Positions 23,535 through 31,940 of a stretch of DNA of 64,000 nucleotides are shown here, one piece after another. Every line of letters begins with the position of its first letter. The first letter of the stretch is position 1. The translations under genes were made by a program, and so were the position numbers. Location: the NCBI GenBank assembly GCA_037444575.1, contig JBBIME010000016.1:1-64000 (forward strand). The letters are read 5' to 3'. Under the pieces are notes generated by a model. It saw only the letters and a program-made list of their open reading frames with translations, searched no databases and was not told where the DNA came from. Source of the stretch: Bacteriovorax sp037444575. Its GTDB lineage: Bacteria; Bdellovibrionota; Bacteriovoracia; Bacteriovoracales; Bacteriovoracaceae.

Positions 23535-24910
23535 TGAAAACAAAACTAATCCTTGCACTATCTTTGTTGGTTTCTTTTAAAACAATGGCTGCACCAAAAG
23601 TTGAAGACAGCATTAAACGATTGAACTGGAATGGAATTGATGTCGTCTATATTGAAGACAATCGTTTTCCAACTTATGACATGCTTTTATATTTTGCGGA
23701 TGGGGCCCTTGGTGACGAGAAAGGAAGAATGGGGCTATCTCAACACGCTTTTTCACTACTTGATACTGGGACAGCAAAACTTTCTCAGAAAGATATTCTC
23801 GATCAATTTGAGTTTTATGGAACTGAATTTAATGCTGATACCACTCATGAGTACACAACATTGTCTTTATCAGGACTCTCAAAAGATTTAAATACCTCAA
23901 TGACCCAGGCCTGTACTCTTCTTCGTGAAGCAAATTATCCAGCTGAGACGATTAAGCAAGAACTCGATAAAGAGCGCTCTGAACTACAAAGCTTAATCGC
24001 TAATCCTCAAGCTTTATCAGATAGAGTATTTAGAGAGGTCTCCCTTTCAAACACTCCTTACTCTTACCCTGTTACGGGGAAACTTCGCGATTTAGACACA
24101 TATACTCCAGCAGCTCTAAGAGCGAGAATGGATTTTTTCTTAAACAAAGCAAAAAAGAGAATCTATTTGACTGGACCAAAGACGATTTTAAGTGTTGAAA
24201 AAGTTATTACGGAAAAATGTCAGTTTAAAGGAAGCCCATCCGATTTTGTGCGTACGGTTTCTTACAAGAAACAAAAACATAATTCTGCTCAAATTGTTTT
24301 TGTTCCGCTTCCAGATGCGAATCAAGTTCAAGTGAAGATCGGACGTTTTCTAAATTATGATGAGATGGGGGATCGTCGCTTAGATACACTTGCCAGTGAA
24401 TTTTTAGGTGGAGGATTTACTTCGAGACTTATGAGAGAGGTGAGAGTTAAGCGTGGATTGACTTATTCAATCGGAGCTTACATTTCATCTCAAAAGCAAT
24501 ATGGAAGATCTGGAATTGCAACATTCACAAAGAACCAGACAATCAATAAATTGCTTGAAGTCATTAATGATGCTGTTGAAAAAATTCATAAAGATGGAAT
24601 TAGTGATGAAGATTTAGAAAAATCGAGAGGGAGTATTATTGGGGCCCACCCATTTAAATTTGAAAGCAATCGCGCTTTCTTGGCCCAACTTCTTTATCTA
24701 GATCATATTGAAAAATCGTATTCTGAGCTATTTGATTTTAATCAAGCAGTGATGAAATACACCGCCAAAGATGTTGCTCGCAAAATTGATGATGTTTACG
24801 GAATGAGATACCAGACGATTTTTATCTTAGGTGATAAATCTATTGAAACAGAGTTAAAGAAGCTAAAACTTGGTAAGCTTCACGTTTTAGATTTTAAAGG
24901 TTTTATTTAA
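23534..24910 (+). CDS. M16-family protein, non-catalytic partner
   Basis: 458 residues with a signal peptide (LILALSLLVSFKTMA, cleaved before APK). The position of HxxEH carries LSQHAFSLLDTGT, so the zinc site is absent. The C-terminal half keeps the M16 Arg/Tyr substrate motif (REVRVKRGLTYSIGAY), needed in the inactive partner of the heterodimer. GGAGG at the end of the previous gene serves its ATG, which overlaps the previous stop (TAATG). This is a classic PqqL/ZmpB-like pair of active and inactive subunits. Confidence 0.88.
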   Translation: MKTKLILALSLLVSFKTMAAPKVEDSIKRLNWNGIDVVYIEDNRFPTYDMLLYFADGALGDEKGRMGLSQHAFSLLDTGTAKLSQKDILDQFEFYGTEFNADTTHEYTTLSLSGLSKDLNTSMTQACTLLREANYPAETIKQELDKERSELQSLIANPQALSDRVFREVSLSNTPYSYPVTGKLRDLDTYTPAALRARMDFFLNKAKKRIYLTGPKTILSVEKVITEKCQFKGSPSDFVRTVSYKKQKHNSAQIVFVPLPDANQVQVKIGRFLNYDEMGDRRLDTLASEFLGGGFTSRLMREVRVKRGLTYSIGAYISSQKQYGRSGIATFTKNQTINKLLEVINDAVEKIHKDGISDEDLEKSRGSIIGAHPFKFESNRAFLAQLLYLDHIEKSYSELFDFNQAVMKYTAKDVARKIDDVYGMRYQTIFILGDKSIETELKKLKLGKLHVLDFKGFI

Positions 24911-24913
24911 GAC

Positions 24914-25249
24914 TTAATTTTCTTCCGTGTGCCCGTTCATGTTAACGATGGCACCCGGAAGAATTTCTAGTGATTTTGAAATGATTTTTCCTTCAAAAGA
25001 AGCAGTCGGATAAATTGTTACATGTCCAAGTGATTTAATTTCCCCAATAAATTCACCATAGATTTCCAGGTCAAAGCATTGAAGAGTTCCTTCAGTAACA
25101 GAACCAATTTCTAAAATTAATTTGGCTTCATTTTCTACAACGATATCTCCTTGAAGATGCCCTTGAAGATAAGTTGGTCCACTAAATTTAAATGTTCCAG
25201 AGAGATTAGTGGCCTTTCCAATATAAGTGAATTCTTGATTTTGAATCAT
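24914..25249 (-). CDS. Bactofilin
   Basis: 111 residues. The central right-handed beta-helix of bactofilins is visible as repeated short strands with Gly turns (GTFKFSGPTYLQGHLQGDI, then TLQCFDLEIYGEFIGEI, GHVTIYPTASFEGKI). The ends are short. Bactofilins polymerise without nucleotide on the membrane and guide cell shape and local peptidoglycan work. It is followed at 16 bp upstream by a coiled-coil membrane protein and then an L,D-transpeptidase, all on one strand, suggesting one cell-wall unit. The stop is 3 bp from the convergent M16 gene. Confidence 0.88.
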   Translation of the reverse strand: MIQNQEFTYIGKATNLSGTFKFSGPTYLQGHLQGDIVVENEAKLILEIGSVTEGTLQCFDLEIYGEFIGEIKSLGHVTIYPTASFEGKIISKSLEILPGAIVNMNGHTEEN

Positions 25250-25264
25250 GATTGTCTGACCTTT

Positions 25265-26131
25265 TTATAATTTAACAGGCATCATTATACTCTGGTAGTG
25301 AAGAAGATCGCCGTTTTTTGCAAAAATATAAACAGTAAAAATATAATTTCCACCTTTTTTTGGTTTTACGAAACTGGCATCTACTGGACGAAAGCGTTGT
25401 GTTGAAAATGGTTCACCAGAAGAATAATTGATTTGTGTTGCTGCTCCACTTAGTGCTTGTAGAGGGTAAGCTTGAATCGCAATATCATTTTTCATGAGCA
25501 CTATAATGTGACCTGATAGTTTACCTTCGCCATTAGAAGCGGGAATGATATTGAATTGAAGATTAGTTGTATCGCGATTTGATACAACTTTAAATCCTGA
25601 AAGATTAAGAGTTGCTGGTCGTGTCTTATCTTTTTGGCCTTGGATTGGTCGAAAAAGAGAGAGCGTAGAAAGACCAATTGAACTTACTGTTGCACTTGGA
25701 GCAACTGTTGGACAAACAGGGGCCGCAGGGCAAGACGTTTTGCTTGGCTCAGTTTTTGGTGCTTCGGTTGGAGTTGCTTTCTTTAGCATCTCTTCACTTT
25801 CTGCTAATTTTTTAGCAAGTTCACTATTTTCAGCTTCTTTTTTAGTTACTATCTCTTGAAGCTGTTTAGCTCTAGAAATGGCTTCTCTAGCGAGAGAATT
25901 TTGCTGATATGTTTCGATTAGGTGAAATGGGCTTGTGTGGACAAGGCCAATGACTCCCAAAGTGAGGGCAATCAAAGTAATACTTGGAAGGCCGATAACA
26001 AAAAAAAGAATCTTTGATTTTTTTAATTCAAAATATTTAGGAGAGTCATTTTTTTTATTGTAAATAATTGAGATAAACTCTTCATTTACTTTGGCGCTTT
26101 TACTCTCTTTATTTTCGCTTTCACTTGGCAC
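25265..26131 (-). CDS. Single-span periplasmic protein with coiled coil, bactofilin neighbour
   Basis: 288 residues beginning with GTG that overlaps the previous stop by one base (TAGTG). A cytoplasmic N-terminus of about 40 residues, a membrane helix (ILFFVIGLPSITLIALTLGVIGLV, about 41-64), a periplasmic coiled coil (about 80-117, Ala/Glu/Lys heptads), a Thr/Pro/Cys linker, and a C-terminal beta-rich domain of some 120 residues. Bactofilins often pair with membrane proteins of this topology carrying an M23 peptidase domain; here no peptidase motif is seen. Likely a scaffold between the filament and the wall enzyme. Confidence 0.6.
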   Translation of the reverse strand: MPSESENKESKSAKVNEEFISIIYNKKNDSPKYFELKKSKILFFVIGLPSITLIALTLGVIGLVHTSPFHLIETYQQNSLAREAISRAKQLQEIVTKKEAENSELAKKLAESEEMLKKATPTEAPKTEPSKTSCPAAPVCPTVAPSATVSSIGLSTLSLFRPIQGQKDKTRPATLNLSGFKVVSNRDTTNLQFNIIPASNGEGKLSGHIIVLMKNDIAIQAYPLQALSGAATQINYSSGEPFSTQRFRPVDASFVKPKKGGNYIFTVYIFAKNGDLLHYQSIMMPVKL

Positions 26132-27186
26132 TAGTTACTGCCTTTTTTAGTATCCGTATTTTCCTTAAAAGAGGAGTCTTTGAAAAATCTCATTGAAGGC
26201 TCAAATGCTACTTTATCATTTCCTTCGCTTCCAGCTTTTGAGAAGTTTTCGCTTACAATTTTCCAATTATAAGAATCGTCTTGTTTTAGATAAAGAGTTT
26301 TTTTACCGGCATCATTGATTGTATTTGATTGGTATCTCTGTGTGAAAGTTACAACTGCATAACCTTTAGAAAGAAGGATCGACATATTATCAAGATCGAT
26401 TTTTGGTTTTCCAGGGTTGCTAAAAACCGCTTTCTTATAGGCCTTATATTTTACAAAATTTCCTTTTGGATCTTTGAATTCACCAGGGTGATAGTGACTC
26501 ATATAAGATTCAATATCTTTATTTCTCCAAGCTCCGAGCCATTCATCAACGCTTTTTTTCAACTCATTCTTTTGAGCTTCAAATGTTTTTTCGTTAAGGA
26601 AAACCAGATTTTGAACAATGATGAGCGGAGTTTTGTTAAGTTCAAGATATTTTGAAACATCAAGAAGGTCATTGTTAGCAGTAACAACACAACCTTTTGA
26701 GTCTAGACCTTTATCAAGTCTAGTTTCATCGTTAGTAGAGTGAAGCCAGATACCAGATCCACCTTTTCCCATATGCTGGTCAACTGGGTTTGGATAATCA
26801 GTAACAAAAGCTCCAGCGCCATAGATAACTCCTTGGGCACCACTTTTTTCGATTAATTGTTTGTTTGTTAAAAAATTAGTAAAGCTGTAGATTCCTTCTG
26901 GAGTTCTAAAATCTCCTTCAGTTCCCTTATCGCCAGTCTTTTTCCCTGTAACAACTTGGTAGCTTTTTACAAGTTCAGGCCTGCCATCAACATTTTTGTA
27001 GAGATGAAGTAGGTGGGTTGATTTTTCTGCAACTAGGATGTGGTGAGAATAAAAACCATCCAAAGACAGAAGTGGGGCCGGATATAATTTCGCTGTTTCT
27101 TGCGCCATTGTGTTTTGGGCAGAAATAGCGAGTAGGGCCACAAGCGAAATATTTGTTAAGAGTTTACGACAGAAATTTTTTTTCAT
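26131..27186 (-). CDS. L,D-transpeptidase (YkuD) with C-terminal NTF2-like domain
   Basis: 351 residues from the ATG at 27186, with AAAAGG upstream; 45 bp of open frame further up has no ribosome site. Signal peptide ending TMA before QET. The YkuD domain has His149 in GIWLHST and the catalytic Cys166 in SKGCVV. These enzymes form 3-3 or Lpp-type crosslinks or exchange D-amino acids in peptidoglycan. From about 215 an NTF2-like domain follows (VDEWLGAWRNKDIESYMSHY, then a basic sheet). This fusion is common in Gram-negatives and may hold muropeptides. First gene of the bactofilin unit. Confidence 0.9.
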   Translation of the reverse strand: MKKNFCRKLLTNISLVALLAISAQNTMAQETAKLYPAPLLSLDGFYSHHILVAEKSTHLLHLYKNVDGRPELVKSYQVVTGKKTGDKGTEGDFRTPEGIYSFTNFLTNKQLIEKSGAQGVIYGAGAFVTDYPNPVDQHMGKGGSGIWLHSTNDETRLDKGLDSKGCVVTANNDLLDVSKYLELNKTPLIIVQNLVFLNEKTFEAQKNELKKSVDEWLGAWRNKDIESYMSHYHPGEFKDPKGNFVKYKAYKKAVFSNPGKPKIDLDNMSILLSKGYAVVTFTQRYQSNTINDAGKKTLYLKQDDSYNWKIVSENFSKAGSEGNDKVAFEPSMRFFKDSSFKENTDTKKGSN

Positions 27187-27308
27187 CGTTAATAGCCTTT
27201 TAAAGTAGTCAAGTATTGGAGTGAAACTCATTTTATTTTAATCTTATTTTAAAGATTAGATCAACCTAAAAGAAATTCTTTACCCCTTAAAGATGAAAGC
27301 CTTTCCTC

Positions 27309-27339
27309 TTGTTTAATAATTCCACAAGGCCGGTAAAAT
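27309..27339 (+). promoter_or_regulatory. Promoter candidate, likely leaderless transcript
   Basis: TTGTTT (27309-27314), 19-bp spacer, TAAAAT (27334-27339), then six bases to the ATG at 27346. No ribosome site precedes that ATG. The -10-to-ATG geometry is identical to that at 11584-11596. Confidence 0.45.
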
Positions 27340-27345
27340 AAAATC

Positions 27346-29253
27346 ATGCAAATACTTTTTTTTGCTCGAGATAGAGATTTACTTGAGTCGATATCTCCTT
27401 TGTCAGAGGAGAAGATCATCTTTTGGTATGGGCAAAAATTATCTAATCTTCCCTCTGATTTGGAGGGAATTATATTTTTTGATTACGACGATCAGGATTT
27501 TAATCTAGAGACCTTTGAAGAAGTAATAGACGAGCAAATTCCAAGGTCAGAAAGGCTTCTTAAGGTTCTTATTTCTGCTAATCTTTCTATAAAAGACTTA
27601 AAAGAGCTTCAAAACAAAAATAAATTTATTGATAGTATGGTTCGGGCCCCAATAAAACTCAAGGATATCGAGACTTTTGTCGAAGATTATAAGTTAGTAA
27701 AGAAGGAAATGAGGGAAAGTGTGGAAAGTCCCAAAAAGAAACAATTCGATGATCCAATAAATGCTCAAATTCAGCGTAAATTTGACATGGTATTTAGTCA
27801 CGAAGATGACATGCTTTCAAATGATGAAGACATGTTTTTCAATACTGATGAAGATGTTAACTTAGACGAGGATACCTCTATGGGTGAAAGTGCAAAAAAA
27901 CCAGAAGACATCAATTCTCCATCATTGGATTTTGGTGTTGATGATGAAATTAAGCTGGAGTTTGACAGCACTTCTTCCACTCAGGCACCTGCTCCTGAAA
28001 TTCCAAAAAAAGAGGGAACAGCTAAGCTTTCCGTTGTCCCTGATGGAGATGATGGGCTGGAATTTAATTTGGATTTTGGGGATGACTCTGTAGGGGAGAT
28101 AGAATCTGTCCCAGAAGCACCACCTGCGATGAATTTTGAAAACGATAAAACTGCTAGTGATTTAAACTTTGCACTTCCGGAAATGGATGAAGAACTTGAA
28201 GCTGCTGTGCCAGAGGCCATGTCAGTACCAGAAGGAACATTAAAGACTTTTGTCTACGATAAAAGCAAGTTAACAGATGCTGGCTTTGAATCATTGTCAC
28301 TGAAAGATTCAACAGGAAGCTTTTCTAATCTAATGAGTCCTGAAGAAGCGAAAGCAAATATTGAATCGACGATTAAGGATATTGTAAGACCAAAGAATTT
28401 AGATGCTACCCAGGAGCTTGATATTTCGTCCTTAGCAGAGGATGAGGGTGCAGATTTTGTTTCCCTAACTAAAGAGGATTCTGGCGAAATTGATATTGAT
28501 GAAATAGATTTTACAACACCAGATGTAAAGATTGATGTAAAAGAATTTGAGCCTAAAAAAAGTTCAGCTGTGGCCCAGGAAGAAGTGCTTCGGCCAATGC
28601 CGACAGAAAGAACTCCTCATACTAGTTTTGTGAGCGATGAAGAGTCAACGCGATTACAGGCCACAATTCGTCAGCTGAGAGAAGAGCGTGAAGAGCTTGT
28701 CTCTCAAATAAAGACCTTAAAAGTTGAGGCTCGAGAATTTGAACAAGACAACCTGACATTAAAAGCAGCACTAGATGAATCAAAAATAGAAATCTCTATC
28801 ATGAGAAAAAGACACATGGTTGATATTGAAGACATGAAGTATCGCCTGTCTTTAAATGAAGAGAAGAGGTCCTTTGCAGAAGAAAAAGCTCGCATCGCTG
28901 AAAGTAAGCGTGAAAAACTTGAGCAAAGGGTACGCATTGACTTTAATCAGGTTAAACAAAGAGAAAAAGAATTAGAAACCAAGCTTGAAATGCTATCAAT
29001 AGATGTTGATTCACAGGTCCAAAGTCGCGATCAAAAAATTCTTGAATTAAGAAGAAAAATTGATGCCTTAGAATTCAATATGGAAAACGTATCAATAAAA
29101 GAACAAAAATCTCAAGATGATAAGAGAAAACTTGAGGACAAGCTGAACAAGATAATGAAGACACTTCGTCATTCCATTAAAAATTTGGAAGATGATATTG
29201 ACCAGGTTACTGATGACCGTCAAGATAGCGAAAGTGATGACCACAAGGTTTAA
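27346..29253 (+). CDS. Pseudo-receiver protein with acidic linker and long coiled coil
   Basis: 635 residues. Residues 1-118 have the alternation of a receiver domain (IIFFDYDDQD, LKVLISANL, MVRAPIKLKDIETFV) but no canonical phosphorylation set. Residues ~130-410 are low complexity and very acidic (Asp/Glu/Ser/Pro), with several short repeated motifs such as DDE(I/L)-hydrophobic. Residues ~425-620 form a continuous coiled coil. Receiver-like head plus coiled coil is the layout of AglZ and FrzS of Myxococcus, which organise gliding and polarity; the similarity is architectural, not sequence-based. It lies directly upstream of a diguanylate cyclase and a phosphoesterase. Confidence 0.65.
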   Translation: MQILFFARDRDLLESISPLSEEKIIFWYGQKLSNLPSDLEGIIFFDYDDQDFNLETFEEVIDEQIPRSERLLKVLISANLSIKDLKELQNKNKFIDSMVRAPIKLKDIETFVEDYKLVKKEMRESVESPKKKQFDDPINAQIQRKFDMVFSHEDDMLSNDEDMFFNTDEDVNLDEDTSMGESAKKPEDINSPSLDFGVDDEIKLEFDSTSSTQAPAPEIPKKEGTAKLSVVPDGDDGLEFNLDFGDDSVGEIESVPEAPPAMNFENDKTASDLNFALPEMDEELEAAVPEAMSVPEGTLKTFVYDKSKLTDAGFESLSLKDSTGSFSNLMSPEEAKANIESTIKDIVRPKNLDATQELDISSLAEDEGADFVSLTKEDSGEIDIDEIDFTTPDVKIDVKEFEPKKSSAVAQEEVLRPMPTERTPHTSFVSDEESTRLQATIRQLREEREELVSQIKTLKVEAREFEQDNLTLKAALDESKIEISIMRKRHMVDIEDMKYRLSLNEEKRSFAEEKARIAESKREKLEQRVRIDFNQVKQREKELETKLEMLSIDVDSQVQSRDQKILELRRKIDALEFNMENVSIKEQKSQDDKRKLEDKLNKIMKTLRHSIKNLEDDIDQVTDDRQDSESDDHKV

Positions 29254-29261
29254 AGTTAGTG

Positions 29262-30260
29262 ATGAATGAATTAACAAAATTTCTGAGTGATTTTCCATTT
29301 TTTCAAAGTGAAAAAAATCTCTTGCTACATTTAGAAGATTACCTTGCTCGAGAATATCTAATTCGACCATTGTTGGTTTTCTCTATTCAAGATAAATTTC
29401 CTGTTATCCATCTTGATAAGTGCAGAACGGTTTTAGGGAAAAATGATAGACTTCAACTCTACAGTGCTAAACTTCTTGATGAACTTATTATTAAAAGAAG
29501 CGAACTGAAGTCTATTCCTTGTCTCACTGTAAAAGTAGAAAATTGTTATTATTACTATTTGAATTTAGGGCTAAAACGGAATCAGTTTTATTTCACCGTT
29601 TTTTCAGCACCGAGTGAAATATCCACAGAACTTCTTGTGCCATTATCGCGTTTTATTGCAAGTCATTTAAAGATAATTGAAAAATTTGATGATCTTTATA
29701 GAAGTCAGGAACTTATTCATATTGACGATGTTACAGGTCTCTATAATCAAAGAAAACTTTATAAAGATCTCTCATCACTCGTTGATAAATTTCAAGAGGA
29801 GAAGGATCCATTCTGTGTCTTATTTGTTGATATCGATCATTTTAAAAAAGTTAACGATAATTATGGACACTTAGTAGGAACTAAACTTTTAGAGAATGTT
29901 GCCAAAGACATAAAATCTTTATTGCGAGATAGTGATATAAGCTACCGCTACGGAGGAGACGAATTTGTTATCATTCTGGTCAATTCCGATGGACAGTCAG
30001 GAAAAATTGTAGGGGAGAGAATTTTAAATAAAATTAAATCTCGAGATTACATGATCGATATACGAAATGAAAAAAAGCACATCAAATTGAGTGTTTCAAT
30101 TGGTGTGGCAGAGTTTCCAACTGATGCCAAAAACTCTGAAGAGGTTTTGGCAATTGCCGATCGAATGATGTATGAGGCAAAAGAGTCTGGAAGAGGACTT
30201 GTCTTTAATACACAAGATGTCTTTAAATCCAGTCTGAAAAAAATTGTAGAGAATAAGTGA
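29262..30260 (+). CDS. Diguanylate cyclase (GGDEF domain)
   Basis: 332 residues. An N-terminal domain of about 150 residues (possibly GAF-like, LLVFSIQDKFPVIHL) precedes a full GGDEF domain: DDVTGLYNQR, FVDIDHFKKVNDNYGH, YRYGGDEF. The inhibitory site RxxD is present five residues before GGDEF (RDSD), so the enzyme should be active and feedback-inhibited by c-di-GMP. No membrane segment. The start is ATG 29262; a GTG directly before it is the alternative. It begins 8 bp after the coiled-coil gene and is probably co-transcribed with it. Confidence 0.88.
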   Translation: MNELTKFLSDFPFFQSEKNLLLHLEDYLAREYLIRPLLVFSIQDKFPVIHLDKCRTVLGKNDRLQLYSAKLLDELIIKRSELKSIPCLTVKVENCYYYYLNLGLKRNQFYFTVFSAPSEISTELLVPLSRFIASHLKIIEKFDDLYRSQELIHIDDVTGLYNQRKLYKDLSSLVDKFQEEKDPFCVLFVDIDHFKKVNDNYGHLVGTKLLENVAKDIKSLLRDSDISYRYGGDEFVIILVNSDGQSGKIVGERILNKIKSRDYMIDIRNEKKHIKLSVSIGVAEFPTDAKNSEEVLAIADRMMYEAKESGRGLVFNTQDVFKSSLKKIVENK

Positions 30261-30267
30261 GGATTGC

Positions 30268-31347
30268 ATGATTATTTTAGTCATTAGCGATCTTCATTTA
30301 GGAAAAGGAAAATTTCTTAAAAACGGCCAACTCAATCTCCTTGAAGATTTTCTTGAAGATGAAAGATTTTTTGATTTCTGCGATTACTACTCAAAAGGAG
30401 AGTTTGAAAAGGAAGAAGTCCATTTAGTGTTAAATGGAGATATTTTAAATCTTATCCAGATTGATATCGATGGAGTTTATACCAATATCATCGATGATGA
30501 AGTCACAGTTCGTTCAATCGACGCCATTGTTAAAGGGCATCCCAAATTTTTTGAAGGCTTAAGAAAATTTCTCAAGGCCCCTAATAAGCACATGTCTTAT
30601 ATCATCGGCAATCATGATTCTGGTTTAGCGTTTAAAGAGGCACAGGCCGCTTTAAGAAGATATGTGGGAGAAGAGCTAGATTTTTGCTTTTCGCTTAATT
30701 TAAATGGTGTTCATATTGAGCACGGACATCGTTTTGAAGTCATCAACACTGTTCCTAGCGATAAATATTTTATGGAAGGCCCTAATGGAAAAATGATTTT
30801 AAATCTTCCATGGGGATCACTTTTTTGTATAAATCTTCTTCCTGTTTTAAGAAAGGACCGTCCTAATATTGATAAAGTTCGACCTCTTGCTTCTTATGTG
30901 AAGTGGTGTCTGCTATATGATTTTAATTTTTTCTGGAAAATGATTTTTCAAGTTGGAACATACATGATCCAGAGTAATTTCGATGAATACATCAAGCAAA
31001 ATAGAAATTTCAAAACAACGTTATCGATTTTAAAGCAAATTACAATTTATCCTCTTTATGGAAAAAAGGCGAAGGCCATCTTGCGTCGTTATCCGGAAAT
31101 TCACACTGTGATCATGGGACATACGCATGTTCAAGAGTGGCTGCGTTTTCCAGAGAATAAATATTACTTCAATACAGGAACATGGAATCATATCCCTCAG
31201 CTTGACGCTGGTCAGATGGAGGCCCATAGCAAATTCACTTACGTTCAAGTAAAGGTGGATAAAGAAAAGAATCTTTTGCTAACGGGGTCTATTAATTTAT
31301 GGCAGGGAACCTGGAAGCCATTTAGAGAAGAAGTTTCGGCAATGTAA
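30268..31347 (+). CDS. Metallophosphoesterase, calcineurin-like
   Basis: 359 residues. The five motifs are complete: DLHLGKG (residues 8-14), NGDILN, GNHDSG, HIEHGHRFE and GHTHVQE. The family contains UDP-2,3-diacylglucosamine hydrolases (LpxH) and other phosphoesterases; the insert between GNHD and the final GHTH is large here, and LpxH-specific residues are not evident. Cytoplasmic. AGGA lies just upstream of the ATG and the gene is 7 bp after the GGDEF gene. Substrate unknown. Confidence 0.8.
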   Translation: MIILVISDLHLGKGKFLKNGQLNLLEDFLEDERFFDFCDYYSKGEFEKEEVHLVLNGDILNLIQIDIDGVYTNIIDDEVTVRSIDAIVKGHPKFFEGLRKFLKAPNKHMSYIIGNHDSGLAFKEAQAALRRYVGEELDFCFSLNLNGVHIEHGHRFEVINTVPSDKYFMEGPNGKMILNLPWGSLFCINLLPVLRKDRPNIDKVRPLASYVKWCLLYDFNFFWKMIFQVGTYMIQSNFDEYIKQNRNFKTTLSILKQITIYPLYGKKAKAILRRYPEIHTVIMGHTHVQEWLRFPENKYYFNTGTWNHIPQLDAGQMEAHSKFTYVQVKVDKEKNLLLTGSINLWQGTWKPFREEVSAM

Positions 31348-31369
31348 TCTGTAAAAGCCACCATAACAT

Positions 31370-31531
31370 CTTACAGACAATCACAAAGTGGCCAACTGAA
31401 AATGAAAACTTGTTAATGCTTAGAAATTTTTAGAAGGCGGCAGCTTAGAAGATCTCATTGGGCAGCTCTCTAAAAAAATTTTACAATTAATAAATCCTTC
31501 ACTCGAGCTGTACTTTGTGATTGTCAGTAAG
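31370..31531. ncRNA. Candidate structured RNA or small inverted-repeat element
   Basis: A 20-nt segment at 31370-31389 and its complement at 31512-31531 match at 19 of 20 positions, closing a 162-nt segment without an open frame. Inside, TTGTTAAT near 31410 can pair with ATTAATAA near 31486, and AAATTTTTAGA near 31424 with TCTAAAAAAATTT near 31468, so the whole could fold into one long rod with bulges, as 6S RNA does. Alternatively the ends are terminal inverted repeats of a MITE-like element; no clear target duplication is seen. The remaining part of the gap, 31348-31369 and 31532-31553, shows nothing. Confidence 0.4.
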
Positions 31532-31553
31532 ATTAAATACTAATTTCTTATGT

Positions 31554-31590
31554 AATCTGCTCTTTCTTAGCAAAGAGCAGATTAATACTT
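31554..31590. terminator. Strong bidirectional terminator
   Basis: Perfect 12-bp stem AATCTGCTCTTT/AAAGAGCAGATT (31554-31565 and 31572-31583), loop CTTAGC, followed by AATACTTTTT on the plus strand. It lies 6-40 bases beyond the stop of the minus-strand gene at 31596 and downstream of the plus-strand genes and the candidate RNA, so it may serve both sides. Confidence 0.75.
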
Positions 31591-31595
31591 TTTAA

Positions 31596-31925
31596 TTATT
31601 TCGATGCTGCTTTTTTCTTAGTCGTTTTTGCTGCTGCTGGAGCTTTCTTTGTTGTTTTCTTTTTAGCTGGTTTCTTAGATTTTTTCTTTAAAACAACTTC
31701 TACTTTCTTTTGAATTTTATTTAATTCTTTTTTTTGCTCATCCATGAATTTTTTTGCTTTTTTCACTTCATCAGATACTGTTTTTTCAATTTTCTTTTCA
31801 AGAACTTTTCTCTCTACTTGAAACTTGTCAACTAGACCTTTCACAACGTGTTTTTTCTTAAGCTTTTCAATCTCTACTTTTAAATCTTGAAATGATTTCA
31901 GCAATTGTTTCTTATTCACGGGCAA
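31596..31925 (-). CDS. Lysine-rich histone H1-like protein
   Basis: 109 residues, about one third Lys. Residues ~5-80 are a predicted coiled coil of Lys/Glu/Val/Leu heptads. The tail (last 28 residues) is a run of Lys, Ala, Thr and Pro (KKPAKKKTTKKAPAAAKTTK) like the C-terminal tail of histone H1 and bacterial Hc1-type proteins. Such tails bind DNA without sequence specificity, so a nucleoid-associated role is likely. The coiled coil part also recalls phasins, giving PhaF-like proteins as an alternative. GGAG precedes the start; NAD synthetase ends next to it. Confidence 0.65.
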   Translation of the reverse strand: MPVNKKQLLKSFQDLKVEIEKLKKKHVVKGLVDKFQVERKVLEKKIEKTVSDEVKKAKKFMDEQKKELNKIQKKVEVVLKKKSKKPAKKKTTKKAPAAAKTTKKKAASK

Positions 31926-31940
31926 TTCTCCTTATGGGGG

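Noticed and set aside
27798..28220. Ser-rich minus-strand frames opposite the coiled-coil gene
   Set aside because: Expected shadow of an Asp/Glu-rich coding sequence.
29259..31347. Search for a c-di-GMP (GEMM) riboswitch near the GGDEF and HD-GYP genes
   Set aside because: Gaps between these genes are only a few bases and no GEMM core is visible elsewhere by eye.
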